Source: Spirochaetota bacterium (GTDB lineage Bacteria > Spirochaetota > Spirochaetia > B11-G9). Taken from it: a DNA stretch of 8,057 nucleotides. Position 1 is the stretch's first letter. Every line of letters starts with the position of its first letter. Shown in pieces: positions 6,048 to 8,057 of this stretch. The stretch lies in NCBI GenBank assembly GCA_003641695.1, contig QNBL01000117.1, forward strand, positions 1-8,057. The letters run 5' to 3'. The notes beneath the pieces were generated by a model. That model was not told the DNA's origin and made no database searches. It saw nothing but the letters and a program-made list of their open reading frames with translations. The translations under genes and the position numbers were made by a program.

Positions 6048-8057
6048 CTACAATTTCCTCGCAATTTCTTTTACTTCAAAGACTTCAAAAATGTCTCCAA
6101 CCTGAAGATCATCAAAGTTTTCTATACCAATACCGCATTCGTAACCCTCGGCGACCTCTTTTGCATCATCCTTAAAACGTTTAAGGGAGGATATCTTTCC
6201 GGTATGTATTTCAACGCCTTCTCTGAATATATGCATACTCGACCCACGCTTAACCTTTCCTTTGGTTACATAACAACCGGCAATTACTCCAATCTTCGGA
6301 ACCTTAAAGATTTCACGGACTTCTACGGTACCAATGTTCATTTCCTGCAGATCCGGAGCGAGGAGTCCCTCCATGGCAGATTTAACGTCTTCAACTACGT
6401 CGTAGATGATGTTGTACTTACGGACATCTACCTTCTCTTTTTCAGCAAGTGACTGCGCCTTTGCTGTCGGTCTTACGTGAAAGCCTATAATTATGGCATT
6501 CGAAGCGGCCGCCAGGTTAATATCATTTTCGATAATTGCTCCAGCGGCTGCATGAATAACATTTAGTCTCACCTCTTTTGTCGATAATTTCTCAAGAGAA
6601 CTCTTGAGTGCTTCAACAGAGCCGTGAACGTCACCCTTTATGATAACCTTAAGTTCAAGAACTTCACCCTCCTGGATGGAATCGTAGATGTTATCCAGAG
6701 TAATTTTTTTGAGGTTTTTAGCCTCTCCCTGTCTTTCAAGTTCCTGGCGTTTTTCACCAATCTGCTTAGCCAGTTTCTCACTCTTTGTGACCTGAAATGG
6801 TGACCCGGCATCAGGAACCCCGGTAAATCCCAGAACTTCCACCGGCGTTCCGGGAGGAGCTTCTTCAATACGGTTACCATGATCATCAAAGAGAGCTCTT
6901 ACTTTTCCGTTAAATATTCCGGCAACAAAGGCATCACCTACTCTCAGGGTACCATTCTGGATAATTATACTGGAAACAATACCTCTTCCATGGTCAATCT
7001 TTGATTCAATTACTTTTCCTTCCGCTCTTAATTTCGGATTTGCCTTAAGTTCAAGCATCTCTGCCTGAAGCAGAAGAACATCAAGCAGTTCAGTAATTCC
7101 TTCTTTCTTCAATGCAGAAACATTACAAAAGAGGGTTGAGCCTCCCCAGTCTTCAGGTATCAGATCATATTCTGAAAGCTGCTGCTTTACCCTGTCAGGG
7201 TTGGCTTCGGGAAGATCTATTTTATTTATTACAACAAGAATAGGTACTTCAGCTTCCTTGGCGTGATGAATGGCCTCTACAGTTTGAGGCATTACTCCGT
7301 CGTTGGCTGCAACTACTAAAACAACTATGTCTGTAATCTGTGCACCCCTTGCCCGCATGAGGGTAAAGGCTTCATGACCGGGAGTATCAAGAAAAACAAT
7401 TTCTCCGTTTGGCAGAGAAACCTTGTATGCACCGATATGCTGGGTAATTCCCCCGTGCTCCTTTGAAACAATGTCAGTTTCCCTGATTGCATCGAGAAGT
7501 TTTGTTTTACCATGGTCGACATGTCCCATAACCGTTACAATAGGAGGTCTCGGTACAAGTTCATCTTCGCTGGATTTCTCTTTTTCTATAATAGTTTCAT
7601 CGTAAAGTGAAACAACATTAACCTTACAGTCATATTCAGCTGCAATTATCTCTGCAGTTTCTGCATCTATCTGCTGATTTATGTTGACCATCATTCCCAT
7701 AGTCATCAATTTACCGATAAGCTCAGATGCCTTGAGATTCATCTTTTTTGCAAGCTCGGAAACGCTTACTGCCTCAAGAATATCAATTGATTTTGGAACA
7801 GGATTTGCCATAATTACCTGTTTTTTCTTTACATTAAAGTCGATTTCCTTCGATTCTTTTTTATTCTTCTGATAAGAGGGTCTCTTTTTCGCTTTGAAGA
7901 ATTTTTTTCCAGCATGTTTCTTGTTCAAGTCTTCTTTGTTGACTTCAGGCATGAAACCGCCACCCTGAGGTCTGGCCCCACCTCCTCTAAAAGGCGGTCT
8001 TCCGCCCTGCTGGGGCCGCTGTCCCTGGTAAGGCGGTCTTCCGCCCTGCTGGGGCCG
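6048..8057 (-). CDS. infB: Translation initiation factor IF2, N-terminus beyond the window
   Basis: GTPase that brings initiator fMet-tRNA to the 30S subunit and promotes 50S joining in the cytoplasm. The frame is open from the stop (TAG, 6050-6048) through the right edge, so the Met at 7952 is internal; 669 residues are visible. Upstream of that Met, 35 residues form a Gly/Arg/Pro/Gln-rich disordered tail with 13-residue repeats. Counting from the internal Met: a Lys-rich linker (about 8-45), the IF2 N-domain (about 54-115), then the GTPase domain with G1 GHVDHGKT (143-150), G2 GGIT (167-170), G3 DTPGH (189-193), G4 NKID (243-246) and G5 SALK (279-282). Domains II, III and the C-terminal fMet-tRNA-binding barrel follow (about 305-634). 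All GTPase motifs are intact and the C-terminus is complete. IF2 proteins are commonly 700-900 residues, so a modest N-terminal part is missing. rbfA follows after 5 nt. Identity is certain. Confidence 0.98.
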   Translation of the reverse strand, partial: RPQQGGRPPYQGQRPQQGGRPPFRGGGARPQGGGFMPEVNKEDLNKKHAGKKFFKAKKRPSYQKNKKESKEIDFNVKKKQVIMANPVPKSIDILEAVSVSELAKKMNLKASELIGKLMTMGMMVNINQQIDAETAEIIAAEYDCKVNVVSLYDETIIEKEKSSEDELVPRPPIVTVMGHVDHGKTKLLDAIRETDIVSKEHGGITQHIGAYKVSLPNGEIVFLDTPGHEAFTLMRARGAQITDIVVLVVAANDGVMPQTVEAIHHAKEAEVPILVVINKIDLPEANPDRVKQQLSEYDLIPEDWGGSTLFCNVSALKKEGITELLDVLLLQAEMLELKANPKLRAEGKVIESKIDHGRGIVSSIIIQNGTLRVGDAFVAGIFNGKVRALFDDHGNRIEEAPPGTPVEVLGFTGVPDAGSPFQVTKSEKLAKQIGEKRQELERQGEAKNLKKITLDNIYDSIQEGEVLELKVIIKGDVHGSVEALKSSLEKLSTKEVRLNVIHAAAGAIIENDINLAAASNAIIIGFHVRPTAKAQSLAEKEKVDVRKYNIIYDVVEDVKSAMEGLLAPDLQEMNIGTVEVREIFKVPKIGVIAGCYVTKGKVKRGSSMHIFREGVEIHTGKISSLKRFKDDAKEVAEGYECGIGIENFDDLQVGDIFEVFEVKEIARKL
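7991..8057 (-). repeat. 39-bp in-frame tandem repeat in the IF2 N-terminal tail
   Basis: A 28-bp stretch at 7991-8018 recurs identically at 8030-8057, a period of 39 bp or 13 codons. On the coding strand it encodes the units RPQQGGRPPYQGQ and RPQQGGRPPFRGG, then a looser GGARPQGGGF segment. The second copy runs into the window edge, so the total number of units is unknown. Such Gly/Arg/Pro-rich tails are typical of the poorly conserved IF2 N-terminus. The near-identity of the DNA copies suggests recent duplication or homogenisation. Confidence 0.9.

Noticed and set aside
7950..7952. ATG at 7952 as the infB start
   Set aside because: The frame stays open upstream to the window edge and encodes an IF2-like Arg/Pro/Gln/Gly repeat tail, and no ribosome binding site precedes this ATG, so it is an internal Met.
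1..8057. tRNA, rRNA, riboswitch, CRISPR array, insertion sequence or attachment site
   Set aside because: Coding sequence covers almost every base, the largest gap is 16 nt, and no inverted-repeat-bounded element or spaced direct repeats were seen apart from the coding repeat in infB.

Overview
The window is one strand-coherent block of eight genes, all read on the minus strand with almost no non-coding DNA. In transcription order (right to left) they are infB (5' end beyond the window), rbfA, truB, ribF, rpsO, pnp, dut and an LptF/LptG (YjgP/YjgQ) family permease (3' end beyond the window). The order infB-rbfA-truB-ribF-rpsO-pnp, the Arg/Pro/Gln/Gly-rich repeat tail of IF2 and the moderately AT-rich DNA suggest a free-living or host-associated spirochaete (Spirochaetaceae/Treponemataceae-like). 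That placement is an inference from gene order and protein character; no marker gene proves it.

Right part (4024-8057): translation initiation factor IF2, ribosome-binding factor A, tRNA pseudouridine-55 synthase, and a RibF homologue whose FAD synthetase half looks intact but whose riboflavin kinase half is short and lacks the usual active-site motifs. Centre (1637-4013): ribosomal protein S15 and a full-length polynucleotide phosphorylase. Left part (1-1634): dUTPase, then an inner-membrane LptF/LptG-type protein. The permease gene carries an uninterrupted 26-bp A/T homopolymer that encodes eight lysines in frame.

Junctions between genes are 2-16 nt gaps or 4-20 nt overlaps, so the block looks like one transcription unit with translational coupling. 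No promoter, terminator, tRNA, rRNA, riboswitch, CRISPR array, insertion sequence or attachment site could be supported. No intergenic stretch exceeds 16 nt. The first six genes link translation initiation, 30S maturation, tRNA modification, flavin cofactor synthesis and RNA decay; dut (nucleotide pool sanitation) and the envelope permease are appended at the 3' end.

This is mainly a conserved housekeeping operon, and I see no hidden new multi-gene system. The points that deserve a second look are the homopolymer in the permease gene (possible slippage switch or assembly error), the apparently kinase-dead RibF, and the missing leader sequences before rpsO and pnp.
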